Notes: generated by a model not told the origin, from the sequence alone. A stretch of 64,000 nucleotides of DNA from Sulfuritalea sp. (GCA_016712985.1 JADJQA010000006.1:62001-126000); one strand, 5' to 3'; positions 10,359 to 20,334 are shown, numbered from the stretch's first letter. Translations and numbers: made by a program.

Positions 10359-10733
10359 ATGACGAAGTTGGGCGAGGTGGCACGCATTCGCATGGGTTAC
10401 CCGTTCCGTTCGCGCCTGGAGCACGACGCGGCGGGGCGATTGCCGTGGTGCAGATGAAAGACATCGACGACGCCTGCTCGTTGCGCGTCGAGGATGCGGC
10501 TCGCGTGAATCTGGCGGATATCAAGGAGCACCACCTTATCAGGCGCGGCGACCTGGTATTCCGCTCTCGCGGGCGGACAAACTCGGTGGCGCTGGTTTTG
10601 GCCGACATCGGCCCTGCGGTCCTTGCCGCGCCGATGCTGCTGGTTCGGCCCATGGCGGTGTTGCCCTCCTACCTGCTCTGGTATATCAACCTGCCGAAAA
10701 TCCAGGCGTCGCTGGCAGCCCAGGCCGAGCCCG
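10359..10733 (+). pseudogene. Short HsdS-like specificity protein, frameshifted and truncated
   Basis: The start MTKLGEVARIRMGYPFRSRL and, in a second frame, VVQMKDIDD, RRGDLVFRSRGRTNSVAL and YLLWYINLPKIQASLAAQAE resemble small type I specificity-subunit-like proteins that often sit beside N6-adenine methylases. The frame changes in the GC-rich stretch near 10430-10440. The C-terminal part expected after SLAAQA is absent and the hsdM start follows at once. No function is likely in this state. Confidence 0.65.
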
Positions 10734-12157
10734 ATGAGCGACCAAGTCACCCAGCAAGACGTCAACAGCACCGCCTGGGCCGCCTGCGACACCTTCCGTG
10801 GCGTCGTCGATCCGGCGCAGTACAAGGATTACATCCTGGTGATGCTGTTCCTGAAATACATCAGCGACCTGTGGCAAGAGCACTACGAGACCTATCGCAA
10901 GCAATACGGCGATGACGACGAGCGCATCCGGCGCAAGCTGGACCGCGAGCGTTTCACCTTGCCCTTCGTCGAATTCAAGGACGAAAAAACCGGCAAGGTG
11001 ATCGAACGCTTCGCCGGCGATTTCAACAGCATTTACGAGCGGCGCAACGCCGCCAACATCGGCGAACTGATCAACATCGTGCTCGATGGCATCGAGGATG
11101 CCAACAAGGCCAAGCTCGACCGCGTCTTCCGCAACATCGACTTCAACTCCGAAGCCAACCTCGGCCAGACCAAGGATCGCAACCGCCGCCTGAAGAACCT
11201 GCTGGAAGATTTCGCCAAGCTCGATTTGCCAAGCCCAAACCCGGCAACCGCATCTGCGACCCGGCCTGCGGCTCCGCCGGCCTGTTGATCGAGGCAGCGG
11301 CGCTGGTCGAAGAAACCGGCAGCCGCGATTTCGCCCTCTTCGGCCAGGAAGTGAATGGCAGCACCTGGGCGCTGGCGCGCATGAACATGTTCCTGCACGG
11401 CAAGGACGCCGCCCGCATCGAATGGGGCGACACCCTCAACAGCCCGGCGCTGGTCGAGGCCGACCGCCTGATGCGCTTCGACGTGGTGGTCGCCAATCCG
11501 CCTTTCAGCCTCGACAAATGGGGTTCCGAGCACGCGGAATCGGACCGTTTAAACCGGTTCTGGCGCGGCGTGCCGCCCAAGTCCAAGGGCGACTACGCCT
11601 TCATTTCACACATGGTCGAAACCGCCCTGCCGCAGGCCGGCCGCGTCGCCGTGGTGGTGCCCCACGGGGTACTGTTCCGCGGCGGCGCCGAAGGCCGCAT
11701 CCGGCAGAAGCTGATCGAGGACAACCTGCTCGATGCCGTGATCGGGCTGCCGGCCAACCTCTTCCCCACCACTTCGATCCCGGTGGCCGTGCTGGTCTTC
11801 GATCGGGCGCGGGAAAAAGGCGGCGAACGCGAGTCTTGCCGCGATGTCCTGTTCATCGATGCCAGCCGTGACTTCCAAGCCGCCAAGACCCAGAACGCGC
11901 TGTTCGACTCGCACCTGGACAGGATCGTCGCCAGCTTCGATGCGCGCCAGAACGTCGATAAATACGCCTATGTCGCCCCCTTGGCCGAAATCGCCGAGAA
12001 TGATTTCAACCTCAACATCCCACGCTACGTGGATACCTTCGAGGAAGAAGAAGAAATCGATGTCGCGGCCGTAGAAAAGGAAATCGAGCGCCTCGAAGGC
12101 GAACTGGCCGAAGTGCGGGCGAGGATGAAAAACTACCTCAAGGAGTTGGGGGTATGA
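10734..12157 (+). pseudogene. hsdM: Type I restriction-modification methylase subunit HsdM, internally deleted
   Basis: N6-adenine methyltransferase subunit of a type I system. The N-terminal HsdM_N domain (TAWAACDTFRGVVDPAQYKD) runs to NLLEDFAKLDL near 11232. The frame then changes and picks up at PKPGNRICDPACGSAGLL. The roughly 45 residues normally between these points, including the GEFYTP-type motif, are missing. The SAM-binding DPACGSAG and catalytic NPPF (VVVANPPFSLDKW) motifs remain, as does the C-terminal coiled coil. The downstream BRO-N gene overlaps as ATGA. A deletion plus frameshift in one place should abolish activity unless the assembly is wrong here. Confidence 0.9.
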
Positions 12158-13160
12158 GCAAGAAAGCGATCCGCCAAGTCGGGCACGGTGAAGACCGAAT
12201 TGTCATCTTTCAGGAAAAATCCATCCGTCGATCCTGGCACAAAGAAGAATGGTGGTTCGCCATTGTTGACGTCGTCGCGGCGCTCACCGACTCCGTTCAG
12301 CCAGAGGGCTACGTCAAGGATTTACGTCGTCGTGACAAAGAATTAGCTAAAGGGTGGGGGCAAATTGCCACCCCCCTTCGAGTCGAGACCAGGGAGGCAT
12401 TCAACAGATCAACTGCGCCAACACCGAAGGCCTCTTCCGCATCATCCAGTCCATCCCCTCGCCCAAGGCGGAGCCCTTCAAGCGCTGGCTGGCGCAGGTC
12501 GGCTATGAGCGCGTCAAGGAAATCGAAGACCCGGAACTGGCAAGCCGCCGCGCCCGCGAGCTCTATGAAGCCAAGGGCTACCCCAGGGACTGGATCGAAA
12601 AGCGCATGCGCGCCATCGCCATCCGCGGTGCGCTGACCGACGAATGGAAAGCACGCGGCGTCGCCGAAGGCCGCGAATACTCGATCCTCACCGCTGAAAT
12701 CGCCCGCGCCACCTTTGGCGTCACGCCCGGCGACCACAAGAAGCTCAAGGGGCTGGCGCAGGCGAAAACCGCCAACCTGCGCGACCACATGACCGACCTG
12801 GAGCTGATCTTCACCATGCTCGGCGAAGCAGGTACCACCGAGATCGCCAAACGCAAGGATGCCCAGGGCTTCATTGGCAACCGCAACGCGGCCAGGGAAG
12901 GCGGCGCCGTCGCCGGCAATGCGCGCAAGGAACTCGAAGCCAAAACTGGCGTGCCGGTAATCAGTCGGCAGAACTATCTGGCTTCGCCCGATAAGACTTC
13001 GGCAGAAATCGCAGTAACCTTTTTTGTGGAAACTCAGACCGAGGCACTGGCGGCATCCTCGGCGGAGAAGCCCAGAACCCGCAAACGGGTAGTGGCAAGA
13101 GTCGCAGAAACCATTGCCGACTTGCAGGGCAAGACCAAAGTGCGGAGAAAAAAGCAATGA
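12154..13160 (+). CDS. BRO-N family (antirepressor-like) protein, one frameshift
   Basis: The N-terminal BRO-N domain (VIFQEKSIRRSWHKEEWWFA, DVVAALTDS, VKDLRRRDKEL) is in one frame. From INCANTEGLFRIIQSIPSPK to the Lys/Arg-rich end it is in another. The break at 12391-12394 fits loss of one G from a GGGG run. Joined, the protein is about 335 residues. BRO-N proteins are known from phages as antirepressor-like DNA-binding proteins and also occur as cargo in type I restriction operons. It overlaps hsdM upstream and rhuM downstream by ATGA, so it belongs to the operon. Confidence 0.8.
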
Positions 13161-14194
13161 GCACCGGCGAATTCCTGCTCTACACCACCGAAGACGGTGT
13201 CGCCAAGCTGGAAGTGCGCATGGTGGACGAAACCGTCTGGCTGTCGCTGACTCAGATGGCCGAATTGTTCCAGCGCGATAAATCTGTCATCTCCCGGCAC
13301 ATCAAGAACATCTACGAGGAGGGGGAACTTGCCCCGCAGGCAACCGTTGCAAATTTTGCAACGGTTCAGCGGGAAGGTGCCCGTGCCGTCGAGCGGGAGG
13401 TCACCCACTACAACCTCGACGTCATCATCTCAGTCGGCTATCGAGTCAAGTCCCATCGCGGCACCCAGTTCCGCATCTGGGCCACCCAGCGGCTGCGCGA
13501 ATACATCGTCAAGGGCTTCGCCCTGGACGACGAACGCCTGAAGCGCGACAACCGCGGCAACTACTTCGACGAGCTGCTGGCGCGCATCCGCGACATCCGC
13601 AGCAGCGAAAAGATGTTCTGGCGCAAGGTGCTCGACATCTACGCCACCAGCATCGACTACGACCCCGGTACGGAAGCCTCCCAACGCTTCTTCGCCACTG
13701 TGCAGAACAAGATGCACTGGGCTGCCCACGGCCATACTGCCGCCGAGATCATCCTTCAACGTGCCGATGCCGCACGAGCTAACATGGGCATGACGACCTG
13801 GCTCGGCGAAAAGCCGCGCAAGACCGATGCCATCGTCGCCAAAAACTATCTGGCCGATGACGAACTACAAACCTTGAACCGCATCGTCACCGTCTACCTC
13901 GAATTCGCCGAACTGCGCGCCCTCGACCGCCGGCCGATGTACATGGCCGACTGGATCGCCAAGCTCGACGAATTCCTGCGCATCTCGGAGCGCGAAGTCC
14001 TCGACCACGCCGGCAGCGTATCCCACGAGCAGGCCTTGCAAAAGGCCGAAATCGAGTTCGAGAAATACCGTCAAGCACTGCTCAACGAAGCGAGCCCGGT
14101 GGAGCGGCACTTTGATGAGGCAGTACAGGCGCTGAAGTTGTTGGAGCGGGACAGTCCGAAGTCGAAAGGCAAGGCGCGGGGGAAGAAGGAATGA
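13157..14194 (+). CDS. rhuM: RhuM family protein
   Basis: An intact 345-residue protein of the virulence RhuM family. It has an N-terminal HTH-like region (VWLSLTQMAELFQRDKSVIS), VTHYNLDVIISVGYRVKS, RIWATQRLREYIVKGF, and the C-terminal YLEFAELRALDRRPMYMADW block. The family name comes from a Salmonella pathogenicity island gene; the biochemical role is unknown. Such genes are often embedded between hsdM and hsdS. ATGA overlaps with both neighbours tie it to the operon. Confidence 0.92.
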   Translation: MSTGEFLLYTTEDGVAKLEVRMVDETVWLSLTQMAELFQRDKSVISRHIKNIYEEGELAPQATVANFATVQREGARAVEREVTHYNLDVIISVGYRVKSHRGTQFRIWATQRLREYIVKGFALDDERLKRDNRGNYFDELLARIRDIRSSEKMFWRKVLDIYATSIDYDPGTEASQRFFATVQNKMHWAAHGHTAAEIILQRADAARANMGMTTWLGEKPRKTDAIVAKNYLADDELQTLNRIVTVYLEFAELRALDRRPMYMADWIAKLDEFLRISEREVLDHAGSVSHEQALQKAEIEFEKYRQALLNEASPVERHFDEAVQALKLLERDSPKSKGKARGKKE

Positions 14195-14741
14195 CCCACA
14201 AGCTTCCGAAATATTGGTCTTTGGTCAGTCTCGAAGATTGCGCCGAGGTCAAACTATCGCTGCCGCCATCGACCGCTACAAGGTGGTCCGTCCGCAGGCT
14301 TTTGCCTACAACCCGATGCGTTTGAACATAGGTTCCATCGCCATCTCTTCTTTCGACGACGATATCCTGGTCAGCCCCGATTACGTGGTCTTCGAAAGCG
14401 ACGCGACGAAGCTACTGCCGGGCTGCCTCAACCATCTGCGCCGCACCCGCTTCTGGGCCAGCCACTTCGAGGCGGCCGGCAGCGGCGTGCGGATTCCGCA
14501 TTTACTACGACGACCTCGCCGCCTTCGCCTTCCCGCTTCCGCCATTGACTGAGCAGGGCGCTTGCTTGCCGTGCTCGATACCGCTGTCGCGGAAATTGCA
14601 ACGCTGGAACGTTACCTGGCGGCGCTGAAGAAACAGAAACGCGGCCTGATGCAAAAGCTCCTCACCGGCGAATGGCGGGTGAATCCGTCGAAGCGAAAGC
14701 CAGCCCGTGACAACAGCGCGCACCGCTCAGCGACTTTCTGA
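14191..14741 (+). pseudogene. hsdS: Type I specificity subunit HsdS, heavily degraded
   Basis: Pieces in three frames: MTHKLPKYWSLVSLEDCAEV at the start, a middle with RYKVVRPQAFAYNPMRLNIG, FDDDILVSPDYVVFES and FWASHFEAAGSGVR, and a C-terminal coiled coil with AVAEIATLERYLAALKKQKR and LMQKLLTGEWRV. A normal HsdS is about 400 residues with two target-recognition domains; only about 180 residues remain. It begins inside the rhuM stop (ATGA). Without two recognition domains the system should not recognise DNA. Confidence 0.8.
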
Positions 14742-15369
14742 TCTTCGCCGACGAGAGTGGCGACCATGGGCTTGTCTCGATCGACGAGCAGTTCCCAGTG
14801 TTCGCCCTGGTTTTCTGCATCGTGCGCAAGGACGATTACGTGAACCAGATAGTGCCGGCAATGCAACGCCTGGGGCGATCAGGTCATCTTGCACGCGACA
14901 TCCGAGAAAAGGGCCTTCCAGGGACTTCGCACCGCCGTGAATTACGCGAGCGTTTCCTCTCTGATCGTCGGATCTGATCGCGTGCGGGGAATGCCGGCTT
15001 CGGTCATCGACGAACTGGATCGAGGGCAGTACGCCAGTCCATACAACCCTACGACCAGTGTCGCGATGCTGTGCTGCATCGGCGGAATTGCTACCTGTGC
15101 CACGGGCCAATCCGGAAGCGAATCTCGGGTGTTGCCAGGCGTGGCCGGACAGCGAATCTGGAGCTGGAGTTCCGCCGCATCTGCGATTTCGCGGTCCCTC
15201 TCCCAGATCCCTCTCCCTGTTTGTGGACAAGAAAAGCAATTCGACTGGGTTGCAACTGGCGGACCTTGTGGCACGGCCTCTCGCGTTACGACACTTGCGG
15301 CCGGGACAGGCAAACCGGGCCCTACGGGTGCTGGATGAAAAGCTGTTGAACTTCAAGGTATTCCCATAA
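14712..15369 (+). pseudogene. DUF3800 protein, degraded
   Basis: DUF3800 hallmarks appear in scattered frames: LSDFLIFADESGDHG and FPVFALVFCIVRKDDY near 14730-14850, ILHA and YASPYNP pieces near 14890-15050, LELEFRRICDF near 15160, and the C-terminal SLFVDKKSNSTGLQLADLVA to FKVFP ending at 15369. No start codon in frame with the first block was found. The catalytic-type Asp of ADESG and the final LQLADL are retained, but the gene cannot be read through. DUF3800 proteins are predicted nucleases often found near restriction systems. Confidence 0.75.
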
Positions 15370-15627
15370 AGCAAAAGGGCCTCGGAACAAGTCCAAAGCC
15401 CTTCTACCGACCGGGGAAAGCCCAATCCATGAGACGAATTCTATATAGAAACTCTGGTGAAGCAAAGAATTGTTTGAAAACGACCTCACTGGCTATTGGG
15501 GGCCGGCAAGGCCCCTGCACTTGTCACCAGCGAGGAACCTTTGCGTTGCATTATAGGACAGCCGTCAGAACTCATTTTGCTTCGATCGGCCAGTGGTGCA
15601 GTCCCACCAACGAAGGAGAACACAGCC

Positions 15628-16380
15628 GTGAATGAACTCGACGACCTGCTGCTTCGTATCAACGCCATGAAAACCCGGCTGGACGCTTGCAGGCCCTTGA
15701 TTGGCGAACACGTGCAACTGGCGCTGGACATCGAATACACCTTTGAGAGCAATCGCATCGAGGGCAATACCCTGACCCTGCGCGAGACCGATCTGGTGGT
15801 GAACAAGGGCCTTACGGTCAGCGGTAAGTCGATGCGCGAGCATCTCGAAGCGATCAACCACTACGAAGCCATTCTCTATATCCGCGACTTGACGAGCCGG
15901 AACGCGATGCTGGACGAGCGTGAAATTCGCAACATCCATGCGTTGGTGTTGCGCGGCATCGACCGCGACAATGCGGGGCGATACCGAAGTGTGCCGGTGA
16001 TGATTTCCGGTAGCCGCCATGTGCCGCCGCAACCCTGGGCCGTGCCCAAGCTGATGGAGGACTACGGCTTGTGGCTTGCCGCCGAGTCGCTTAGCCTGCA
16101 CCCGGTGTTGCGCGCCGCCGAAGCGCATGAACGGCTGGTGACGATCCATCCCTTCATCGACGGCAATGGGCGTACTGCCAGGCTGGTCATGAACCTGATC
16201 CTGCTCGCCAATGGTTACGCCATTGCCAACATCCCTGGAGATACCGAAAATCGGCGCGCTTATTACGACGCCCTGGAAAAGTGCAACCTGGATGGCCGCA
16301 GAGCAGATTTCCTCTATCTGATTGCCGGCTACTCGCTGTCCAGCTTGCGTACTCTGCTGGAACGTCTGGGTGCCACGTAA
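15628..16380 (+). CDS. Fic domain AMP-transferase, self-inhibited class
   Basis: A 250-residue protein. The Fic motif HPFIDGNGRTAR (residues 174-185) has the catalytic His and the full loop. An N-terminal inhibitory helix motif (S/T)xxxE(G/N) is present as SNRIEG at residues 41-46, in the position expected for Fic proteins that carry their own inhibitor. The GTG start at 15628 has an AAGGAG site; the longer open frame upstream does not. Known Fic proteins transfer AMP to target proteins. Its stop overlaps the hsdR start (TAATG). The upstream stretch 15370-15627 shows no gene. Confidence 0.9.
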   Translation: MNELDDLLLRINAMKTRLDACRPLIGEHVQLALDIEYTFESNRIEGNTLTLRETDLVVNKGLTVSGKSMREHLEAINHYEAILYIRDLTSRNAMLDEREIRNIHALVLRGIDRDNAGRYRSVPVMISGSRHVPPQPWAVPKLMEDYGLWLAAESLSLHPVLRAAEAHERLVTIHPFIDGNGRTARLVMNLILLANGYAIANIPGDTENRRAYYDALEKCNLDGRRADFLYLIAGYSLSSLRTLLERLGAT

Positions 16381-19300
16381 TGGACTCGTTCCGCTTCAAC
16401 GAGAAACACCTCTCGCAAATCCCCGCGCTGCAACTGCTGGCCAATCTCGGCTTCCGCTATCTGACGCCGGCCGAGGCGCTGGCGATGCGCGGCGGGCGAC
16501 TTGCCAACGTGCTGCTGGAGGAAGTCTTGCGCGACAGCCTCAAGCGCATCAACCGCATCCAGCACAAGGGCGACGCCTACCTGTTCAGCGAGGAAAACCT
16601 CCAGAGCGCCATCCAGCGCCTGAAGAACGTCAAGTACGACGGCCTGCTGAAAACCAACGAGGCCGTGTATGACCTGCTGACCCTGGGCGTGGCGCTGGAG
16701 CAGTCAGTCGAAGGCGCGGTACGCAGCTTCACGCTCAACTACATCGACTGGAAGAACCCCGAGAACAACGTCTATCACGTCACCGCCGAATTCGCGGTGG
16801 AGCGCCATCGACCAACAGTCGGCAGCCACGAGACGGCGCGGCCGGATATCGTGCTGTTCATCAACGGCATCCCCTTCGCGGTGATCGAGTGCAAGTCGCC
16901 GAAGACCGAGGTGGACCAGGCCGTCTCGCAGACGATCCGCAACCAGCGCGACGAGTACATCCCGACCCTGTACACCTACGCGCAACTGCTGATCGGCAGC
17001 AACAAGAACCACTGCAAGTACGCCACCGTGGGCACGGCCGCCAAGTACTGGTCGGTGTGGCGCGAGGAACGGGAAGAGAAGGACGAAGACGGCGCGGCCC
17101 TGCGCGCGGTGCTGGACCGCCCCCTGCCGCAGGAAGCCAAGGCCGGGCTCTACGAGCTGCTGGCCGAGGGCTTCGGCGTGCGCGAACCGGATGCCGAATA
17201 CCTGGTGCGCCGGGCGCTGACCGAACAGGACCGCACGATATACGCCCTGTGCCGGCCCGAGCGTCTGCTGCGCATGGCGCTGCTGTTTACGGTGTTCGAT
17301 GGCGGGCGGCGCAAGATTGCGCGCTACCAGCAATTCTTCGCCGTGGAGCGCATCCTCGACCGCGTCAAGGAACGCGATGCCGAAGGACGGCGCGCCGGCG
17401 GCATCGTCTGGCACACCCAGGGTTCGGGCAAGTCGCTGACCATGGTGATGCTTGCCAAGGCGCTGGTGCTGGATCTCGACATCCGCACGCCGCGCATTGT
17501 GCTGGTGACCGACCGCGTCGATCTCGACAAGCAGCTCGGCAATACCTTCGCCGCCTGCGGCCTGACGCCGGATCGGGCCGAGTCGGGGCGGCATCTGGTG
17601 GAACTGGTGGCGGATAGCAAGGCACACATCGTCACCACGCTGATTCACAAGTTCGACAAGGCGCTGTCCACGCGCAAGTTCCAGGACGAATCCACCGAGA
17701 TTTTCGTGCTGGTGGATGCAACCCAGCGCACGCAACTGGGCATGTTCGCCGCGCGCATGCGGCAGATGTTCCCCAACGCCTGCTACATCGGCTTCACCGG
17801 CACGCCACTGCTCAAGCGCGAGAAGAGCGACGTGATGCGCTTCGGCGGCATCATCCACACCTACGCCATCAACCAGGCGGTGGCCGATGGCGCCATCGTG
17901 CCGCTGCTCTACGAGGGGCGGCTGGTGGAGATCGAGCAGAACAAGGCGGCGATCGATGTCTGGTTCGAGCGCCACACCCAGGGCCTGACCCTGGCGCAGA
18001 AGGCCGACCTGAAGAAGAAGTACGCGCGGGCCGAAATGCTCAACAAGGCCGATCAGGTCATCTACATGCGCGCCTTCGACATCAGCGCGCACTTCCGCCA
18101 GAACTGGCAGGGCACGGGCTTCAAGGCGCAACTGGTGGCGCCCTCCAAGGTGGCGGCGCTGAAGTACAAGACCTTCCTCGATGACATCGGCGAGGTAACA
18201 AGTGAAGTCGTTATTTCCCCGCCGGACGAGCGCGAAGGCTTCGACGACGCGGACGACGACGAATCCACCGATGCAGTGGTCGCCTTCTGGCAACGCATGA
18301 TGAAGCGCCATGGCGATGCCGAGTCCTACGAGACGCAGATCGTCAATGGCTTCAAGCACGGCAGCGAGCCGGAAATCCTGATCGTGGTCAGCAAACTCTT
18401 GACCGGCTTCGACGCGCCGCGCAATACCGTGCTCTACCTTGCGCGCAAGCTCAAGGAACACACGCTGCTGCAAGCCATTGCGCGGGTCAATCGTCTCTAC
18501 GATGACGCTGATGGCAGAAAACCCAAGGAGTTCGGCTACATCATCGACTACGCCGGCATTCTCGGCGAACTCGATCAGGCACTGACCACCTACAGCGCGC
18601 TGGATGGCTTCGAGGAGGGCGATCTCTCGGGAGCCCTGTCCAGCATCAACGACGAAGTGCACCAACTGCCGCAGCGTCACGCGGAGCTGTGGGACGTGTT
18701 CAAGACGGTTGCCAACCGCAAGGACGAAGAGGCCTTCGAGCAACTGCTGGCCGACGAAAAGATTCGCGAGAATTTCTACGAGTGCCTGTCGGCCTATGCC
18801 AGGACGCTGGCCATCGCCATGTCTTCCGAGGCGTTCATCACCACCACGCCGGACAGCCGCCTCAAGGGCTACAAGGCCGACCTCAAGCACTTCACCAATC
18901 TGAAGGCGGCGGTAAAACTGCGCTACGCCGAGGCCATCGACTACCGCGACTACGAACCGAAAATACAGAAGCTGCTCGACACCCACATCTCGGCCAATGA
19001 GGTGCTCAAGCTCAACGAGCCGGTGAATATCTTCGACGTCACCGCCTTCCAGCAAGTGCTGGAGGACCAGGGACACGGCAAGCCGACGGCAGCCAGGGCG
19101 GACATGATTGCCCACGCCACCCGGCGCGCGATCACCGAGCATCTTGACGAAGATCCGGCCTTCTTCGAGAAATTCTCGAAGCTGATCCAGCAGGCGATCG
19201 ACGACTATCGCGCCGGACGGATTTCCGATCTGGAATACCTGAAGCAGGCTAGCGCGATCAAGGACGCCGTGGTCAACCGCAAGACCGACGACGTGCCGGG

Positions 19301-19616
19301 CATCCTGCTCGGCAAGGACCATGTGATTGCCTGCTTCGGCATCCTGGAGCCCTATTTCGGCAGACACATTGCGGATGCCATGCAGGCGAAGGCGGTTGCC
19401 GCCGAGGCGGCGGTCAGCATCTGGGCCATCGTCGAACACAACAAGGTCGTGGGATTCTGGGACAACCTGGATGCGCAGCGCCGGACCATGAACGAGATGG
19501 ACGACTTCCTCTACGACGAAATCCGCGGTCAGCGGGGCATCCCCCTGAGCACCGAGGAGATGGACGAAATAATCGACCGCTCGATGCAACTGGCCAGGCA
19601 CCGGATGCCGGCGTGA
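16380..19616 (+). CDS. hsdR: Type I restriction endonuclease subunit HsdR with altered Walker B
   Basis: A full-length 1078-residue motor and nuclease subunit. The PD-(D/E)xK nuclease is intact (Asp156, Glu170, Lys172 in PDIVLF...IECK). Walker A is intact (GSGKS, 348-352), as are motif III GFTGTP and motif VI QAIARVNR. Motif II, normally VDEAHRTQ, reads VDATQRTQ (D446-A-T-Q449), so the glutamate needed for ATP hydrolysis is gone. Several bases differ, so this is not a single read error. ATP-driven translocation is predicted to fail. It is coupled to the Fic gene and followed eight bases later by the YgjP-like gene. Confidence 0.93.
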   Translation: MDSFRFNEKHLSQIPALQLLANLGFRYLTPAEALAMRGGRLANVLLEEVLRDSLKRINRIQHKGDAYLFSEENLQSAIQRLKNVKYDGLLKTNEAVYDLLTLGVALEQSVEGAVRSFTLNYIDWKNPENNVYHVTAEFAVERHRPTVGSHETARPDIVLFINGIPFAVIECKSPKTEVDQAVSQTIRNQRDEYIPTLYTYAQLLIGSNKNHCKYATVGTAAKYWSVWREEREEKDEDGAALRAVLDRPLPQEAKAGLYELLAEGFGVREPDAEYLVRRALTEQDRTIYALCRPERLLRMALLFTVFDGGRRKIARYQQFFAVERILDRVKERDAEGRRAGGIVWHTQGSGKSLTMVMLAKALVLDLDIRTPRIVLVTDRVDLDKQLGNTFAACGLTPDRAESGRHLVELVADSKAHIVTTLIHKFDKALSTRKFQDESTEIFVLVDATQRTQLGMFAARMRQMFPNACYIGFTGTPLLKREKSDVMRFGGIIHTYAINQAVADGAIVPLLYEGRLVEIEQNKAAIDVWFERHTQGLTLAQKADLKKKYARAEMLNKADQVIYMRAFDISAHFRQNWQGTGFKAQLVAPSKVAALKYKTFLDDIGEVTSEVVISPPDEREGFDDADDDESTDAVVAFWQRMMKRHGDAESYETQIVNGFKHGSEPEILIVVSKLLTGFDAPRNTVLYLARKLKEHTLLQAIARVNRLYDDADGRKPKEFGYIIDYAGILGELDQALTTYSALDGFEEGDLSGALSSINDEVHQLPQRHAELWDVFKTVANRKDEEAFEQLLADEKIRENFYECLSAYARTLAIAMSSEAFITTTPDSRLKGYKADLKHFTNLKAAVKLRYAEAIDYRDYEPKIQKLLDTHISANEVLKLNEPVNIFDVTAFQQVLEDQGHGKPTAARADMIAHATRRAITEHLDEDPAFFEKFSKLIQQAIDDYRAGRISDLEYLKQASAIKDAVVNRKTDDVPGILLGKDHVIACFGILEPYFGRHIADAMQAKAVAAEAAVSIWAIVEHNKVVGFWDNLDAQRRTMNEMDDFLYDEIRGQRGIPLSTEEMDEIIDRSMQLARHRMPA

Positions 19617-19623
19617 AGGCCGC

Positions 19624-20334
19624 ATGAATACGCTGCGGCAAGAGATCGTCTTCGGCGCCGAAACCATCGGCTACGAGATTCGATTCCTGGCGACACGGCG
19701 CACGCTCGGGATCGAGGTGCACCCGGACCTGTCGGTCGTCGTCCGCGCCCCGGCAGGTTGCGATCCCGACACCATCCAGGCCAGGGTCGGCAGGCGCGCA
19801 GCCTGGATCAGCAGGCAGCTCAGGAATTTTCAGCGCTACAGCCCGCGGACTCCGGCGCGGCAGTATGTGAGCGGGGAGACGCACCTCTACCTCGGCCGGC
19901 AGTACCGGCTGAAAGTCGGCGCCGGCGAAACGGCGTCGGTGAAGATGAATCGCGGCCATCTGCTGCTGAACTTGCCGGGCAAGGCCGATCCCGAGCGGGT
20001 GAAGGCGCTGCTGCATCGCTGGTATCTCGACCATGCCCGGCAGGTTTTCAGTACGGTGCTGGAACAATGGTTTCCGCGCTTCAAGGGCTACAGACGGCCA
20101 CGCCTGATTGTGCGGACAATGCAGGCGCGCTGGGGCAGTCTGTCGCAAGCCGGCACGATGACGCTGAATGCCAATCTGGTTCGGGCGCCACGTGTCTGCA
20201 TCGAATACGTGGTGGCCCACGAACTGTGCCACCTCAAACACCGCCATCATGATGCCGGCTTTTTCCGCCTGCTCAGCCAGGTGATGCCGGATTGGCAGAA
20301 GCGCAAGCAGCGCCTGGAAACGGCGCTGCTATGA
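19624..20334 (+). CDS. YgjP-like zinc metallopeptidase-type protein
   Basis: A 236-residue protein of the YgjP-like/COG1451 family. It has an N-terminal beta-rich domain, then a metal-binding helix with HELCHLKHRHH (near residue 199) and the upstream motif ARWGSLSQAGTMTLN. It follows hsdR by eight bases, a common arrangement in type I restriction operons. A protease role is inferred from the zinc motif; no substrate is known. Confidence 0.88.
   Translation: MNTLRQEIVFGAETIGYEIRFLATRRTLGIEVHPDLSVVVRAPAGCDPDTIQARVGRRAAWISRQLRNFQRYSPRTPARQYVSGETHLYLGRQYRLKVGAGETASVKMNRGHLLLNLPGKADPERVKALLHRWYLDHARQVFSTVLEQWFPRFKGYRRPRLIVRTMQARWGSLSQAGTMTLNANLVRAPRVCIEYVVAHELCHLKHRHHDAGFFRLLSQVMPDWQKRKQRLETALL

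Noticed and set aside
12154..14194. Prophage, suggested by BRO-N and RhuM
   Set aside because: No integrase, structural or lysis genes nearby; the overlaps with hsdM and hsdS show they are restriction-operon cargo. xerC at 36 kb is the housekeeping copy.
16704..19667. Very long open frame on the minus strand opposite hsdR
   Set aside because: It mirrors the codon pattern of hsdR in GC-rich DNA, has no recognisable domain and no ribosome binding site. The plus-strand gene has clear motifs.
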